In this document: positions 36,894 through 47,021 of the stretch, piece by piece | Layout: each line of letters begins with the position of its first letter | Numbering within the stretch: the stretch's first letter is position 1 | From: Ectothiorhodospiraceae bacterium 2226 | GTDB lineage: Bacteria > Pseudomonadota > Gammaproteobacteria > GCA-013348725 | Assembly: GCA_013348725.1 (NCBI GenBank) | Contig: CP054689.1 | Coordinates: forward strand, 174,501-238,500 | Direction of reading: 5' to 3' | DNA length: 64,000 nt | Notes under the pieces: generated by a model | The model's database searches: none | What the model was told of the DNA's origin: nothing | Seen by the model: only the letters and a program-made list of their open reading frames with translations | Translations under genes and position numbers: made by a program

Positions 36894-39391
36894 ACGTGTC
36901 GGGTACGCGCCGTCGGCGGTGCCTGCCAGGGATCCTCGGGCCAGGGGTGTTTGGGGTAGCGACCCTTCAATTCCTTGCGCACCTCGGCGTAGGTACGTTC
37001 CCAGAACCCCGCCAGGTCCCGCGTCACCTGGATCGGCCGGCCCGCCGGCGAGAGCAGGTGCAAGGTGACCGGCATCTGGCCCCAGGCAACCGCCGGGGTC
37101 TTCGCCAGTCCGAACATTTCCTGCAACTTCACCGCCAGCGCCGGCGATGCCGCATCCGGCTGATAGACCAAGCGACGGCGCTGGCCGCTGGGCACCCTCA
37201 GATGCGTCGGTGCACCCTCATCCAATCGGCGCTGCCCTGTCCAGTCTAATCGAGCGCTGAGTAGGGACAAGAGGTCCAGACGCGCCAGATGCGCGCGCCG
37301 CGTCACACCCTGGAGATAAGGGGCCAACCAGTCCTCCAAATCCGCCATCAGCGCGCCATCGGAAACATCGGGCCAGCGCTCGTCGGGTAGCCATTCGCGC
37401 AGGCTGAGCACGCGTGCCTGCCATTGGCGCGCCGCCTCGTTCCACGGCAGCGCCTCGATCCCCAAGCCGCGCAGACCGTCCAGCAGCGCCGCGCGCGCCT
37501 GCTCGGGATCGGGCTCTGACAGCGGGCGCCGTTCCAGCACGCAGGCGCCCAGGCGCCACTCGCGCTGGGCGACCACCGCCTCGTCACGCGCGTGCCAGGC
37601 TACAGAGTCGATCACCTGCACCCGATCCGCCAGCGTCTCGCGCAGCCACTCCTCGTCGACCGGGGCGGCCAGGTGAACCAGGCCCTCGCCGCTACCGGCA
37701 TCGACCACCGGGGCCACCAGCCAGAGCTGCCCGGTCCAGCGTGAACTGCGTTTCAGGCGTGCGCCGCGACCGCCACTCATCAAGTAGGCCTCGCTGCCCT
37801 CGGCGCGTTGGCGGGCGATGCGATCGGGATAGGCCAGCGCCAGTACGGCGCCGGTAGCCCGGCTGTCAGCGCTCGCATCGGCCGGCAGGCGCAGCGCGCG
37901 CCGGTAGGCCTGCGCCACGCGCAGCACCCCGCTCAGCGCGCCGCCCCCCCGGCGTTGCCGTGCCCGCGCCAGGTGGTCCACGCGCGCGACCAGATCGTCC
38001 TCCTCCTCGCGCAGCGGATCGCGTTCCTCGAGCAAGGCCGCCACATCGCACGCCAGAGGGCCGAGCCCACGCTGCGCCGCCTGTGCCAGCATGGCCGCCA
38101 AGCGCGGATGCGCCGGCAGGCACGCCGCCGCGCGCCCTGACGACGTCAGCGCCCCGGCGTCGTCCAGCAAGCCCAGGGTCTGCAACAGTTCACGCCCTTG
38201 CGCAAACGCGCCGCGCGGTGGCGGATCCAGCCACTCCAGTGCCAGCGGGTCGCGCACACCCCACTGGGCGAGTTCAAAGGCCAGCGGCGCGAGGTCCGCA
38301 CTGGCAATCTCCGGCGAGGGATGTTCGGGCAGACTGTGGTGGCGCGCCTCGCTCCAAAGCCGATAGCAGACCCCCGGACCTTCCCGCCCGGCGCGCCCCG
38401 CACGCTGATCGGCGGAGGCCCGCGAGATGCGCACCTCCACCAAGCGCCCGAGTCCGCTGCGGGCATCGAAGCGGGGACTGCGCTGCCAGCCGCTGTCCAC
38501 CACCACCCGCACGCCCGGCACGGTCAGGCTGCTCTCGGCCACCGGCGTCGCCAGGATCACGCGCCGGCCACCGGCAGGTCCCGGTGCGAGCACCGCCTGC
38601 TGGCGCGCCCAGGGCAGATCGCCGTACAGCGGGTGGACCGCGATGCCCTCGGCGTCAGCCAGGCGTTCGCGCAGCGCCCCCTCCACCGCGCGGATCTCGC
38701 CGGTGCCCGGCAGGAACACCAGCACGTCGCCGCTGTGGGCGGCCAGTGCCCGCAGCACCGTGGCCACCACCTGCGGCGGGCGCGGACCGCTGGGTTCGCG
38801 GTCCAGATAGTGCACGGTCACCGGATGTTGGCGCCCTGCACTCTCAATCAGGGGTGCGCCCTCCAGCGCCTGGGACACCCGCTCGCCCTGCAAGGTTGCC
38901 GACATGACCAGCAGCCGCAAGTCGGGGCGCAAGCCGCGCACGGCGTCGCGGCATAGGGCAAAGGCGAGATCGGTACTCAGGTGACGCTCGTGAAATTCGT
39001 CGAACACCACCAGATCGACCCCCTCCAGCGCGGGATCGTCCTGCAGGCGACGAACCAGAATCCCCTCCGTGACCACCTCGATACGCGTGGCGGCGCTCAT
39101 CGCACGCTCGAAGCGCACTTGGTAACCGACCCGCTGTCCTACCGGCTCACCCAGCAGCGCGGCCATGCGCGCCGCCGCGGCCCGCGCCGCGAGGCGGCGC
39201 GGCTCCGCTACGATGATCCTGCCCCGCCGCCACGCGGCGTCCAGCAAGGCCAGCGGAACCCGGGTCGTCTTACCCGCACCGGGCGCGGCCACCAACACCG
39301 CAGCGCGATGCTGCTCGAGGGCGGCGCAAAGCCGCGGCAGCAGGGGTTCTATGGGGAGCGCATCGCGGGGCGCGTCGGGGGATTCCGGCAT
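36887..39391 (-). CDS. hrpB: ATP-dependent helicase HrpB
   Basis: An 834-residue DEAH-like RNA-helicase-family protein. Walker A is APGAGKTT (about 35-42) and the Walker B box is DEFH, as usual for HrpB. SAT motif III (VMSATLQGE) and QRAGRAGREGPG motif VI are present, followed by the HrpB-specific C-terminal domain (RGARLKRSSRW, YAEVRKELKGRYPKHPWPED). The biological role of HrpB remains unclear in most bacteria. It is divergent from tamA with 47 bp between the start codons. Confidence 0.96.
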   Translation of the reverse strand: MPESPDAPRDALPIEPLLPRLCAALEQHRAAVLVAAPGAGKTTRVPLALLDAAWRRGRIIVAEPRRLAARAAAARMAALLGEPVGQRVGYQVRFERAMSAATRIEVVTEGILVRRLQDDPALEGVDLVVFDEFHERHLSTDLAFALCRDAVRGLRPDLRLLVMSATLQGERVSQALEGAPLIESAGRQHPVTVHYLDREPSGPRPPQVVATVLRALAAHSGDVLVFLPGTGEIRAVEGALRERLADAEGIAVHPLYGDLPWARQQAVLAPGPAGGRRVILATPVAESSLTVPGVRVVVDSGWQRSPRFDARSGLGRLVEVRISRASADQRAGRAGREGPGVCYRLWSEARHHSLPEHPSPEIASADLAPLAFELAQWGVRDPLALEWLDPPPRGAFAQGRELLQTLGLLDDAGALTSSGRAAACLPAHPRLAAMLAQAAQRGLGPLACDVAALLEERDPLREEEDDLVARVDHLARARQRRGGGALSGVLRVAQAYRRALRLPADASADSRATGAVLALAYPDRIARQRAEGSEAYLMSGGRGARLKRSSRWTGQLWLVAPVVDAGSGEGLVHLAAPVDEEWLRETLADRVQVIDSVAWHARDEAVVAQREWRLGACVLERRPLSEPDPEQARAALLDGLRGLGIEALPWNEAARQWQARVLSLREWLPDERWPDVSDGALMADLEDWLAPYLQGVTRRAHLARLDLLSLLSARLDWTGQRRLDEGAPTHLRVPSGQRRRLVYQPDAASPALAVKLQEMFGLAKTPAVAWGQMPVTLHLLSPAGRPIQVTRDLAGFWERTYAEVRKELKGRYPKHPWPEDPWQAPPTARTRHVR

Positions 39392-39438
39392 GGGTTACAC
39401 TTTAACATCCGGCCGCCCTTGCGGCCGCGACCTACTTT

Positions 39439-41190
39439 ATGCGCTATCCAACTATCCGAATTTGCTGGCTGCTGTGGCTGGCGGTCTTCACCCTTGCCGC
39501 GGCGCCGGCCTACGCGCAGACGCCGCGCGTGAGCGTGCAGGTGGACGGTGTGGGCGGGGAGGTGCGCGAGAACGTGCTGGCCTTCCTCAGCCTCTACGCC
39601 CAGCGCGCGCACCCCGCCTTGAGCGAGGGGCGCATCCGCACCCTGCACCGCCGCGCCGAGGAGGAGATCCGGCGTGCGCTCGAACCGTTCGGCTACTATC
39701 GGCCCACGGTGCGCACCAGCCTGGAACAACGCGAAACGGACTGGCTCGCCCGTTACGAAATCAACCCCGGGCCGCGTATCCCCCTCACCGAGGTGGACGT
39801 GCAGATCATCGGCGAAGGCGCCGATACGCCGGCCTTTCGCGAGACGCTGCGCACGCTGCCCCTGCAGCGGGACGCGCCGCTGGAGCACGCCCGCTACGAA
39901 CAGGCCAAGCGCGCGCTGCAGCGCACCGCGGCAAGCTACGGTTACCTGAACGCGCGCCTGGTGCGCCACGAATTGCGTATCGACCTCGAGGCCTATGAAG
40001 CCTCGGCCGTTCTGCACCTCGACAGCGGACCCCGTTTCCGCTTGGGCGAGGTCGAGTTCCACCCCACGGTCGTGCGACCCGAGTTGCTGCAGCGCTTTGT
40101 GCCGTTCGAGCCGGGCGAGCCCTATCGCAGCGCGCGCCTCCTCGAGTTGCAGACCGCCCTCGGCGACAGCAACTACTTCGCGGACGTGGTGGTGCAGCCC
40201 CGACACGATCAGGAAGAAGATCTGGAGCTCCCGGTGGAGGTACGGCTGACCCCGCGCGAGCGCCAGCAGTACACCGTCAGCCTCGGCTACGGCACGGATA
40301 CCGGCGCGCGTACCGGCTTGGGCTTCGAAAATCGCTACGTCAATGCCCGCGGCCATCGTCTGCGCGGCGACATGTTGATCGCCGAGCGGCGCAACCGCAT
40401 CGCCGCGCGCTATATCGTGCCGGTGCGCGACCCCCGTACCGATTCCATCGAATACTCCGCGGCGTGGCAGGACGAGCAGGCGCGGACCTTCCGTAGCGAG
40501 ACCCTACAGATCAGCGCCGGCCATACCCGGGCACGGGGCAGCTGGCGCGAGACGATCGCCCTCACCTACCTCGACGAGCGTTACACCATCGCCGACCAAC
40601 GCGACCGCTCCACGCTGTGGATGCCGAGCGGCAGTTGGACCCGCATCTGGGCCGATGACCGGATCTATACCCGCCGCGGCGGCCAGTTCGGTTTCGACGT
40701 GCGCGGCGCGGCGGAGGAGCTTGGCTCCGACGTCGATTTCACGCAGTCGCGCGTGCAAGGCACCCTTATCCGCCCGCTCCTGCCGCGCAGCCGCATCATT
40801 CTGCGCGGCGAGGCGGGCACCACGCTGATCGGGGACATCAATGAGCTGCCGGCCTCGCTGCGCTTCACCGCCGGCGGCGACCACAGCGTGCGCGGCTACG
40901 CCTACCGCAGCCTCGGCCCCACCGATGCCGAGGGGCGCGTGGTGGGTGGGAAACACTTGTTGTTCGGCAGTGTCGAATACGAGCACACCCTGTACGGCTT
41001 GTGGAGTGCGGCCCTGTTCTACGACCGTGGTAACGCCATCAACTCGATCAGCGACCCGCTGGAGTCCGGTGCGGGCTTCGGCGTGCGCTGGCGCTCGCCC
41101 GTCGGTCTGATCCGGCTCGACGTGGCCAGTGCCATTTCGCAGCCCGGCAACCCGTGGCGCCTGCACCTGCGGATCGGGCCCGACCTGTGA
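39439..41190 (+). CDS. tamA: Translocation and assembly module outer-membrane protein TamA
   Basis: A 583-residue Omp85-family protein. The signal peptide is cleaved near AYAQTP. Three POTRA repeats occupy about 30-270, and a 16-stranded barrel follows. The conserved loop-6 motif is seen as RGYAYRSLGP (about 488-497), and the protein ends on a terminal beta-signal-like strand RLHLRIGPDL. With TamB it helps insert outer-membrane proteins and move lipids across the periplasm. Its stop overlaps the tamB start. Confidence 0.96.
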   Translation: MRYPTIRICWLLWLAVFTLAAAPAYAQTPRVSVQVDGVGGEVRENVLAFLSLYAQRAHPALSEGRIRTLHRRAEEEIRRALEPFGYYRPTVRTSLEQRETDWLARYEINPGPRIPLTEVDVQIIGEGADTPAFRETLRTLPLQRDAPLEHARYEQAKRALQRTAASYGYLNARLVRHELRIDLEAYEASAVLHLDSGPRFRLGEVEFHPTVVRPELLQRFVPFEPGEPYRSARLLELQTALGDSNYFADVVVQPRHDQEEDLELPVEVRLTPRERQQYTVSLGYGTDTGARTGLGFENRYVNARGHRLRGDMLIAERRNRIAARYIVPVRDPRTDSIEYSAAWQDEQARTFRSETLQISAGHTRARGSWRETIALTYLDERYTIADQRDRSTLWMPSGSWTRIWADDRIYTRRGGQFGFDVRGAAEELGSDVDFTQSRVQGTLIRPLLPRSRIILRGEAGTTLIGDINELPASLRFTAGGDHSVRGYAYRSLGPTDAEGRVVGGKHLLFGSVEYEHTLYGLWSAALFYDRGNAINSISDPLESGAGFGVRWRSPVGLIRLDVASAISQPGNPWRLHLRIGPDL

Positions 41191-44100
41191 GGTGGCTGTG
41201 GCGTAGCCTTGCGGCGTTGGCGCTGGTCCTGCTGCTGGCCGGCGGCGCGCTCGCTTGGTTGGTGGGTACCACGAGCGGCCTGCACACGGCCGTGGCGCTT
41301 GCCGATCGCTTCGCGCCCGGCACCCTTACGGTGGCCCGCGCGGAAGGGAGGCTGTGGGACACCCTCACCCTCCACACCCTGCACTATGTTGACGACGGCA
41401 CGGAAGTGCGCGCCGAGCGCGTGCACCTTACCTGGTCGTTGAGCCACCTGCTGCGCGAGCGGCACCTGCACGTACGCCGTGCCGATGCCGATCGACTCTA
41501 CGTTCGGCAGACCCCCGGCGAGCCGCCCGCCGAGCAAGCGGCAGCGCGCGAGGGCCCGCTCACTTTGCCGAACATCGAGCTGCCGGTTCGCATCACCCTG
41601 GATGACCTGCGCCTGACCGACGTCACGCTGGCGCTGGGCGAGACCGACCTGCACCTTGGCGAGATCGCCCTGCGCGCGCGTAGCGACGACGACACACTGC
41701 ACATCGAGGCGCTTTCCGTGCGCGGCGACGATGTGACCCTGGAGGGCGCAGGCGCGCTGACCCCGCGCGGCGATTGGCCGCTGCACTGGGAAGGTCCGTG
41801 GCGGGTCCGCATCGACGAGCGGGAGGTCGGCGGTGCGCTGCGGCTCACCGGCAGCCTGGCCGATCTGCACATCGCGCAGCGCCTGGAGGCGCCTGCCCGC
41901 GGCGAACTCGACGCGCGGCTGGCGCTGACGGGGGAAATCCCGGCGTGGGAGGCCCGCCTGGAACTCGTCGAGCCGCTGGAGGCCGCACGCCTCGATCCCG
42001 ACTGGCCGGCGCTTGCGGTGGAGGGCGTGATCGCCGGCGGCGGCAGTTTCGATCAGTTCGCGCTGGACGTCGCCCTCCATGGGCATGAGCCCCAGTTGGG
42101 CGCCTTCACCCTGCGCGGCGCCGTGGGGCGCGAGTCCGCGCGCTGGTATGCCGCGGCGCTTACCCTCGCCCAGCAGGAGGGCGCCGCAAGCCTGACGGTC
42201 GATGGGCACCTCGTCGATCCGGAGGCGGACGGGACGCGGCGCTTCGCGGCCGATGTGAACTGGAACGAACTCAGCTGGCCGCCGACGGACGAGGTGCCGC
42301 TGGCGCGCTCGCGCCGCGGCAGCCTGCAGGCGGAGGGGCATCTTGAGGACTATCGCCTGGCGGGCGAATTCGCGTTGCAGGGCGAGGACATCCCCGCCGG
42401 GGAATGGCGCCTCGCCGGACGCGGGGACCTGGAGCAACTCACGCTCGATCGCGTGCACGGCACCCTGCTGCACGGACAGGTACAAGCGGCGGGCCGGCTC
42501 GCATGGGGCGAGGCCTTGCTGTGGACCGCTACGGTGGACGCCGACGGCCTGGAACCGGGCGCGCATTGGGAGGCTGCCGAGGGACTGCAGCTGGACGCCC
42601 GCCTCCAGGGCGCGGGCGGTATCGATCGATTCGAGGTCAGCGGCACCGTGCGCACGGAGCACGCGGAGCACGGACCGCTGGCGGCCGACCTGCAACTGCA
42701 ACGCGGCGACGCGCGCTGGACGCTGCCGCGCGTGCTGCTCTCCCGCCCCGGTCACCCGGGAGAGCTGGAGGCCAGCGCCCGCTGGGAGGATGCCGAGGGC
42801 CCCGACCGCCTGCAGGTGGAGGCCCGCTGGCGGGCCCTCGCGCTGGTGGACGGCCTCACCGCCCCGGCCGGTCAGCTGACGCTCGGCGGCAACCTCGATG
42901 ACTACCGCTTTACACTCGACACAGAACTTGCCGGCGAGGCGCTGCCGGACAGCCGCTGGTCGGGCCGGGGCACGGGCAGCACCGAGCAGATCCGCTTGGA
43001 ACGCCTGCGCGGCGAGACCTTGGACGGCGAACTGAGCGCCCATGGGACCGTCGCCTGGACGCCGCAGCTGGCCTGGGCACTGGAGCTCGACGTCGCCGGC
43101 GTCAATCCCGGTGCGCACTGGTCGGACTGGTCCGGGGATTTGAACCTCGGCTTGTCCAGCGCCGGCCGCGTCCAGGATGGACAAACCCACGCACGGGCGG
43201 AGCTTCAGAGCCGACCCAGCCGCCTGCGCGGTTACGAGCTGGCGGCCGAGGCAGAACTTGCCCTGGCGGGTGATCGATACCACATCGAGCGCCTTGAACT
43301 GCGCGCCGAGGATGCCCGCGTCAGCGCCCAGGGCCGGCTGGATGAGGCATGGGCCCTGGAGTGGGCGGTCCATGCGCCCGACATGGCCGCCCTGCTGCCC
43401 GGCGCCACCGGGCGCCTGCACGCCGAGGGCCGGCTGCACGGCCCGCGAGACGCCCCGCGCCTGGCGGTGGCCGCCGACGGCGAGCGCTTGGCGCTGAATG
43501 AGACGCGCCTCGACCGGCTAGGCGTCGAGGCGGACGTCGATCTGGGTGGGCGCAGCGATTCGCGGGTGTCGGCGGCACTGGAGGGTTTGCAGGCGGGCGG
43601 ACAGCAGTGGGACCGGCTGACACTGGAGGGGAGCGGCACCCCCGCGTCACACAGCCTGCAGCTGACGCTCGACGAGGCGCGCTACCACTTGCGCACGGAT
43701 CTCGCCGGCGCTTACGCGGAGGCGAGGTGGACCGGCGCGATCCGCGATACCCGTCTTGAGGCGGAGATGCTGCCGGCGTGGGTGCAGCCCGCCCCGGCCG
43801 CCCTCAGCGCCGGTGCCGACGCGGCCGAGGTGGACAATCTTTGCCTGATTGCGAGCGAAGGCGATGGCCGCTTCTGCCTGTCGGGCGCATGGGCGACGGG
43901 GACGCTGGGCGCGCAGATCACACTGACCGAGGTGCCGCTGGCGCTGCTCCACCCGTTGCTGACCTCTGAAGTCGAATTGGCCGGCGCGCTGGACGGGCAG
44001 GTTGCGCTGCGCCTCGACGAGGCGGGGTTGGACGTCGACGCGCGCCTGGGCAGTGCGGCCGGCGAGCTCTATTACGCGCTGGGCCCCGATGACCGCCTGC

Positions 44101-45611
44101 GCGTCCCCTACCGCGACCTGCTGCTGACCGCCGAGCGCGACGGCACCGACCTCGAGGCCCGCTTCACGGTGGATCTCGCGGAAGCGGACTACCTGCGCGG
44201 ACGGGTGCGGGTGACGAATCTGGCCGCCGATCCCGAGGCGCTCGACCAAGCCGCCGTGGAGGGGCGCCTGCAGGCGGAGTTGCGCGTGCTGGAGCTGCTC
44301 CCGCTGCTGGTGCCTGACGTCAGCGACACACACGGGATCCTGCGCGCCGACATCGGCCTCACCGGTACCGCCACGTCCCCCGCCGCGCACGGCGTGGTGA
44401 CCCTCGAGGAGGGCCGCGCCCATGTGCTCCCCACCGGCATCACGGTGCAGGAACTGCAGTTGGAGCTGTCCGGCGACGGCCGCGAATGGCACCTCACCGG
44501 CAGCGGGCGCTCCGGGCCCGGGCAGGTCGCACTGAGCGGCGAGTTCGAACTGGCCGACCCGTGGCGTGCGGTCGTGCGCATCGAGGGTGAGCGCTTCGAA
44601 GCCGCCGACATTCCAGAGGCTCGGGTGCTGGTGTCGCCCGAGTTGAGCGTGGTCGTGGTGCCCGGCGCGATCACCGTGGAAGGCAGCGTTACCGTCCCCG
44701 AAGCGCAACTGGAGCCGCATGACTTCGGCGGTGCGCAGACGGTGTCGCAGGACGTCATCATCGTGCGAGGTGAGGAGAGCCGCGTGGCGGAACCGCGCGG
44801 CTGGCGTGTCACCTCGCGCATCCGCTTGGTGCTGGGCGATCGCGTGCGCTTCGAAGGCTTCGGGCTCACCGGCCGCATCACCGGCTCGCTGCGCCTGGTG
44901 GATGAACCCGGCCAGGTAACCACCGCCGCCGGGCAACTCAGCGTACTGGATGGTCAGTACCGCGCGTACGGGCAGAACCTGCGTATCGACCGCGGACGGC
45001 TGTTGTTCGCGGTGGGCCAGCCCCTGGACAACCCGGGTTTGGACATTCGCGCGGTACGCGTCACCCGCGACGTGCTGGCCGGGGTGACGGTGCGCGGCAC
45101 GCTGCAGAATCCCGAGCTCGCGTTGTTCTCGGAGCCCACCATGGATCAGGCCAACGCCCTCTCCTACCTGCTGCTGGGCAGGCCCTTGGGGCAGGCCTCA
45201 CAAAGCGAGGGCGAAGTGCTTTACGGCGCCGCCACCGCGCTCAGCCTCGCCGGCGGCGAGCGCATTGCGCAAACCATCGGCGAGGCCTTGGGCGTGGAGG
45301 AGGTGCGTATCGAGGAGGCACCGGACGCGGCCGATACGGGGCCGGCCCTGGTGCTCGGCACTTATCTCTCGCCACGCCTGTATGTGAACTACAGCGTGGG
45401 CCTGTTCGAATCGGTGAATGTCTTGCGTCTGCGTTACGAGATCAGTCGGCATTGGATCCTGCAGACGGAGACCGGCGGGCGCTACGATGGCGCGGACCTC
45501 ATCTACAGTATCGAACGCGGCGGGCCGGCCGGAGCGGCCGCCGGCAGCCCCCTCGACCGACAACCGGTGGATACCGGCCCCATGGAGCCGCTCTCGGCGC
45601 CCTTGGATTAG
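41187..45611 (+). CDS. tamB: Translocation and assembly module inner-membrane protein TamB
   Basis: About 1474 residues. One N-terminal TM (LAALALVLLLAGGALAWLVG) is followed by a very long beta-strand-rich AsmA/DUF490 region spanning the periplasm. It ends in the TamB domain (about 1150-1474: PELALFSEPTMDQANALSYL, LVLGTYLSPRLYVNYSVGLF). It starts at GTG 41187, overlapping the tamA TGA as GTGA, so translation is coupled. TamB forms a hydrophobic groove linking the inner membrane to TamA and is implicated in phospholipid transport. Confidence 0.95.
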   Translation: MRWLWRSLAALALVLLLAGGALAWLVGTTSGLHTAVALADRFAPGTLTVARAEGRLWDTLTLHTLHYVDDGTEVRAERVHLTWSLSHLLRERHLHVRRADADRLYVRQTPGEPPAEQAAAREGPLTLPNIELPVRITLDDLRLTDVTLALGETDLHLGEIALRARSDDDTLHIEALSVRGDDVTLEGAGALTPRGDWPLHWEGPWRVRIDEREVGGALRLTGSLADLHIAQRLEAPARGELDARLALTGEIPAWEARLELVEPLEAARLDPDWPALAVEGVIAGGGSFDQFALDVALHGHEPQLGAFTLRGAVGRESARWYAAALTLAQQEGAASLTVDGHLVDPEADGTRRFAADVNWNELSWPPTDEVPLARSRRGSLQAEGHLEDYRLAGEFALQGEDIPAGEWRLAGRGDLEQLTLDRVHGTLLHGQVQAAGRLAWGEALLWTATVDADGLEPGAHWEAAEGLQLDARLQGAGGIDRFEVSGTVRTEHAEHGPLAADLQLQRGDARWTLPRVLLSRPGHPGELEASARWEDAEGPDRLQVEARWRALALVDGLTAPAGQLTLGGNLDDYRFTLDTELAGEALPDSRWSGRGTGSTEQIRLERLRGETLDGELSAHGTVAWTPQLAWALELDVAGVNPGAHWSDWSGDLNLGLSSAGRVQDGQTHARAELQSRPSRLRGYELAAEAELALAGDRYHIERLELRAEDARVSAQGRLDEAWALEWAVHAPDMAALLPGATGRLHAEGRLHGPRDAPRLAVAADGERLALNETRLDRLGVEADVDLGGRSDSRVSAALEGLQAGGQQWDRLTLEGSGTPASHSLQLTLDEARYHLRTDLAGAYAEARWTGAIRDTRLEAEMLPAWVQPAPAALSAGADAAEVDNLCLIASEGDGRFCLSGAWATGTLGAQITLTEVPLALLHPLLTSEVELAGALDGQVALRLDEAGLDVDARLGSAAGELYYALGPDDRLRVPYRDLLLTAERDGTDLEARFTVDLAEADYLRGRVRVTNLAADPEALDQAAVEGRLQAELRVLELLPLLVPDVSDTHGILRADIGLTGTATSPAAHGVVTLEEGRAHVLPTGITVQELQLELSGDGREWHLTGSGRSGPGQVALSGEFELADPWRAVVRIEGERFEAADIPEARVLVSPELSVVVVPGAITVEGSVTVPEAQLEPHDFGGAQTVSQDVIIVRGEESRVAEPRGWRVTSRIRLVLGDRVRFEGFGLTGRITGSLRLVDEPGQVTTAAGQLSVLDGQYRAYGQNLRIDRGRLLFAVGQPLDNPGLDIRAVRVTRDVLAGVTVRGTLQNPELALFSEPTMDQANALSYLLLGRPLGQASQSEGEVLYGAATALSLAGGERIAQTIGEALGVEEVRIEEAPDAADTGPALVLGTYLSPRLYVNYSVGLFESVNVLRLRYEISRHWILQTETGGRYDGADLIYSIERGGPAGAAAGSPLDRQPVDTGPMEPLSAPLD

Positions 45612-45641
45612 TCGGGCGCCCCCCGAGGGTGCGTCAGCGCG

Positions 45642-45866
45642 TCATCGACCGCCCTGTACCGGCGCGCCACCGAGGATCGCGAGCAGCTGCTCGACCTGCA
45701 TACGCAGGGCATGGGTGTCGGCGCCTACGTCGCGCACACGCTCCGCAACGGGGGGCGGCAGCACGTCGCGCACCTTGTGCAACCCCTCTTGCGCCACGCG
45801 CAGCAGGTCGGCGGCCTCCGCCAACGCGGCGGCCGCCTCGGCCTTCTCTTCCTCGCTCTTGTACAT
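45642..45866 (-). CDS. Small hypothetical protein
   Basis: A 74-residue protein rich in Ala, Glu and Leu, predicted helical throughout (EEEKAEAAAALAEAADLL). I do not recognise the family. It has an AAGGA ribosome site 6 nt before its ATG and codon use like neighbouring genes, and it converges on tamB with a 30-nt gap. It is probably real, but coding status is less certain than for the longer genes. Confidence 0.55.
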   Translation of the reverse strand: MYKSEEEKAEAAAALAEAADLLRVAQEGLHKVRDVLPPPVAERVRDVGADTHALRMQVEQLLAILGGAPVQGGR

Positions 45867-46011
45867 GCACCGTCCTTATGGGCGAGCCGTTCTTTGCGAG
45901 CGACTATGCCCCAGCGTGGGTGCGGATGCATCGGGAGCACGGGAGAAATGCGACACGGTTCGGATTTTCGCCGTTCGAACCCGGCGTGCTAGCGTCTGGC
46001 GGAACCCATCT

Positions 46012-46848
46012 TCAACCGACTTCGACGTCTTCGCCACTGGTCCGGCGGCCCGTCGAGCGCACGCCGATCGCGCCGCCCCACAGCGCCACCAACATCGAGA
46101 GCAGGATGGCGAAGAACAGCCACCAGGAGGCCGACAGTAACGCCGCGCCGGCGCCCTCCACCGTCCCCAAGCGCGTGGGCGTCACCACCAGGGCCATGGC
46201 GGGATCGACCAGTTGTTCCGCGCGATCGGGGGCAAAGCCCATCTGTTCCACCATGATGCCGAGGGCGGCCTCGCGGTCGCCCAGCCATAGTGATTCCTGC
46301 AGCGCGGCCAAGGACGCCGGCGTGATGGCCCCTTCCGCCGCGTTGCCGGTCAGCAAGGTCTCCAGCTCGACCGCCATCATCACCTGGCGAGTCTCGTTCT
46401 GTGGCACCACCCGTACCTCACTCATGCCCTGCAGGCCATGGCCGAGCGCGCCGAACGCCCCTCCGAGCAGGGTTCCCCAGGCAGTTGCGACCAGGAACGC
46501 GAACACCACCGTGGTGGTGCCCCAGGTGACAAAGCCATGCAGCATACCGTCCGCAAGGCGCGCCAAACCCGACATGCGCGCCGACACGTAACCGCCGATA
46601 AAGGCGCCCACCAGCAGCCCGACGCCGGTCCACAGCCCCGTGGCGGTGGGCACGATCCCTGCGGGGTCCATCGAACGTGGATCCACCACGGTCATCCCGA
46701 CCGCAATGCCGAACAGCGTGAGCAACAAATACGTAGCCATACCGACGACCACGCCGGCAAAGACGGACGGCCATCGGATAATCGGGAAAAAGGGCCTCGC
46801 CGCGGCACCGGTGACCAGCCGCTGTGCATCCATACGCTGTGCGTCCAT
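46012..46848 (-). CDS. Multi-pass inner-membrane protein of unknown function
   Basis: A 278-residue protein with about four hydrophobic segments: about 27-50 (SVFAGVVVGMATYLLLTLFG), 70-95, 105-132 and 236-262. A soluble segment (about 140-230) lies between the third and fourth. Glycine-rich helices resemble small membrane-sensor or YrzE-like proteins, but I cannot assign a family with confidence. It is flanked by a small helical protein gene and an amidohydrolase gene, which give no functional clue. Confidence 0.75.
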   Translation of the reverse strand: MDAQRMDAQRLVTGAAARPFFPIIRWPSVFAGVVVGMATYLLLTLFGIAVGMTVVDPRSMDPAGIVPTATGLWTGVGLLVGAFIGGYVSARMSGLARLADGMLHGFVTWGTTTVVFAFLVATAWGTLLGGAFGALGHGLQGMSEVRVVPQNETRQVMMAVELETLLTGNAAEGAITPASLAALQESLWLGDREAALGIMVEQMGFAPDRAEQLVDPAMALVVTPTRLGTVEGAGAALLSASWWLFFAILLSMLVALWGGAIGVRSTGRRTSGEDVEVG

Positions 46849-47021
46849 GTGCGGCCCCCCAGGCGGGCCTGCTGCTGAGAAGTGAGGTGAAGGCGGCGGA
46901 GGCTTTCGGCGCGTCCTTGCGCGTTCCGCCGGACTCGGACCGGCAGCTCCCTCCCTCCGGAGGGCGATCGCCCCGCCGCACAGTAGGTATAGCGTACGGA
47001 TGCGGTCTTTGCGCTACCGGA

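Noticed and set aside
36887-39391. DEFH instead of DEAH in the HrpB Walker B as an unusual mutation
   Set aside because: DEFH is the normal box in HrpB proteins, so this is not anomalous.
41019-43439. An 806-codon antisense frame opposite tamB
   Set aside because: Same GC-shadow effect; tamB is supported by its N-terminal TM, length and C-terminal TamB domain.
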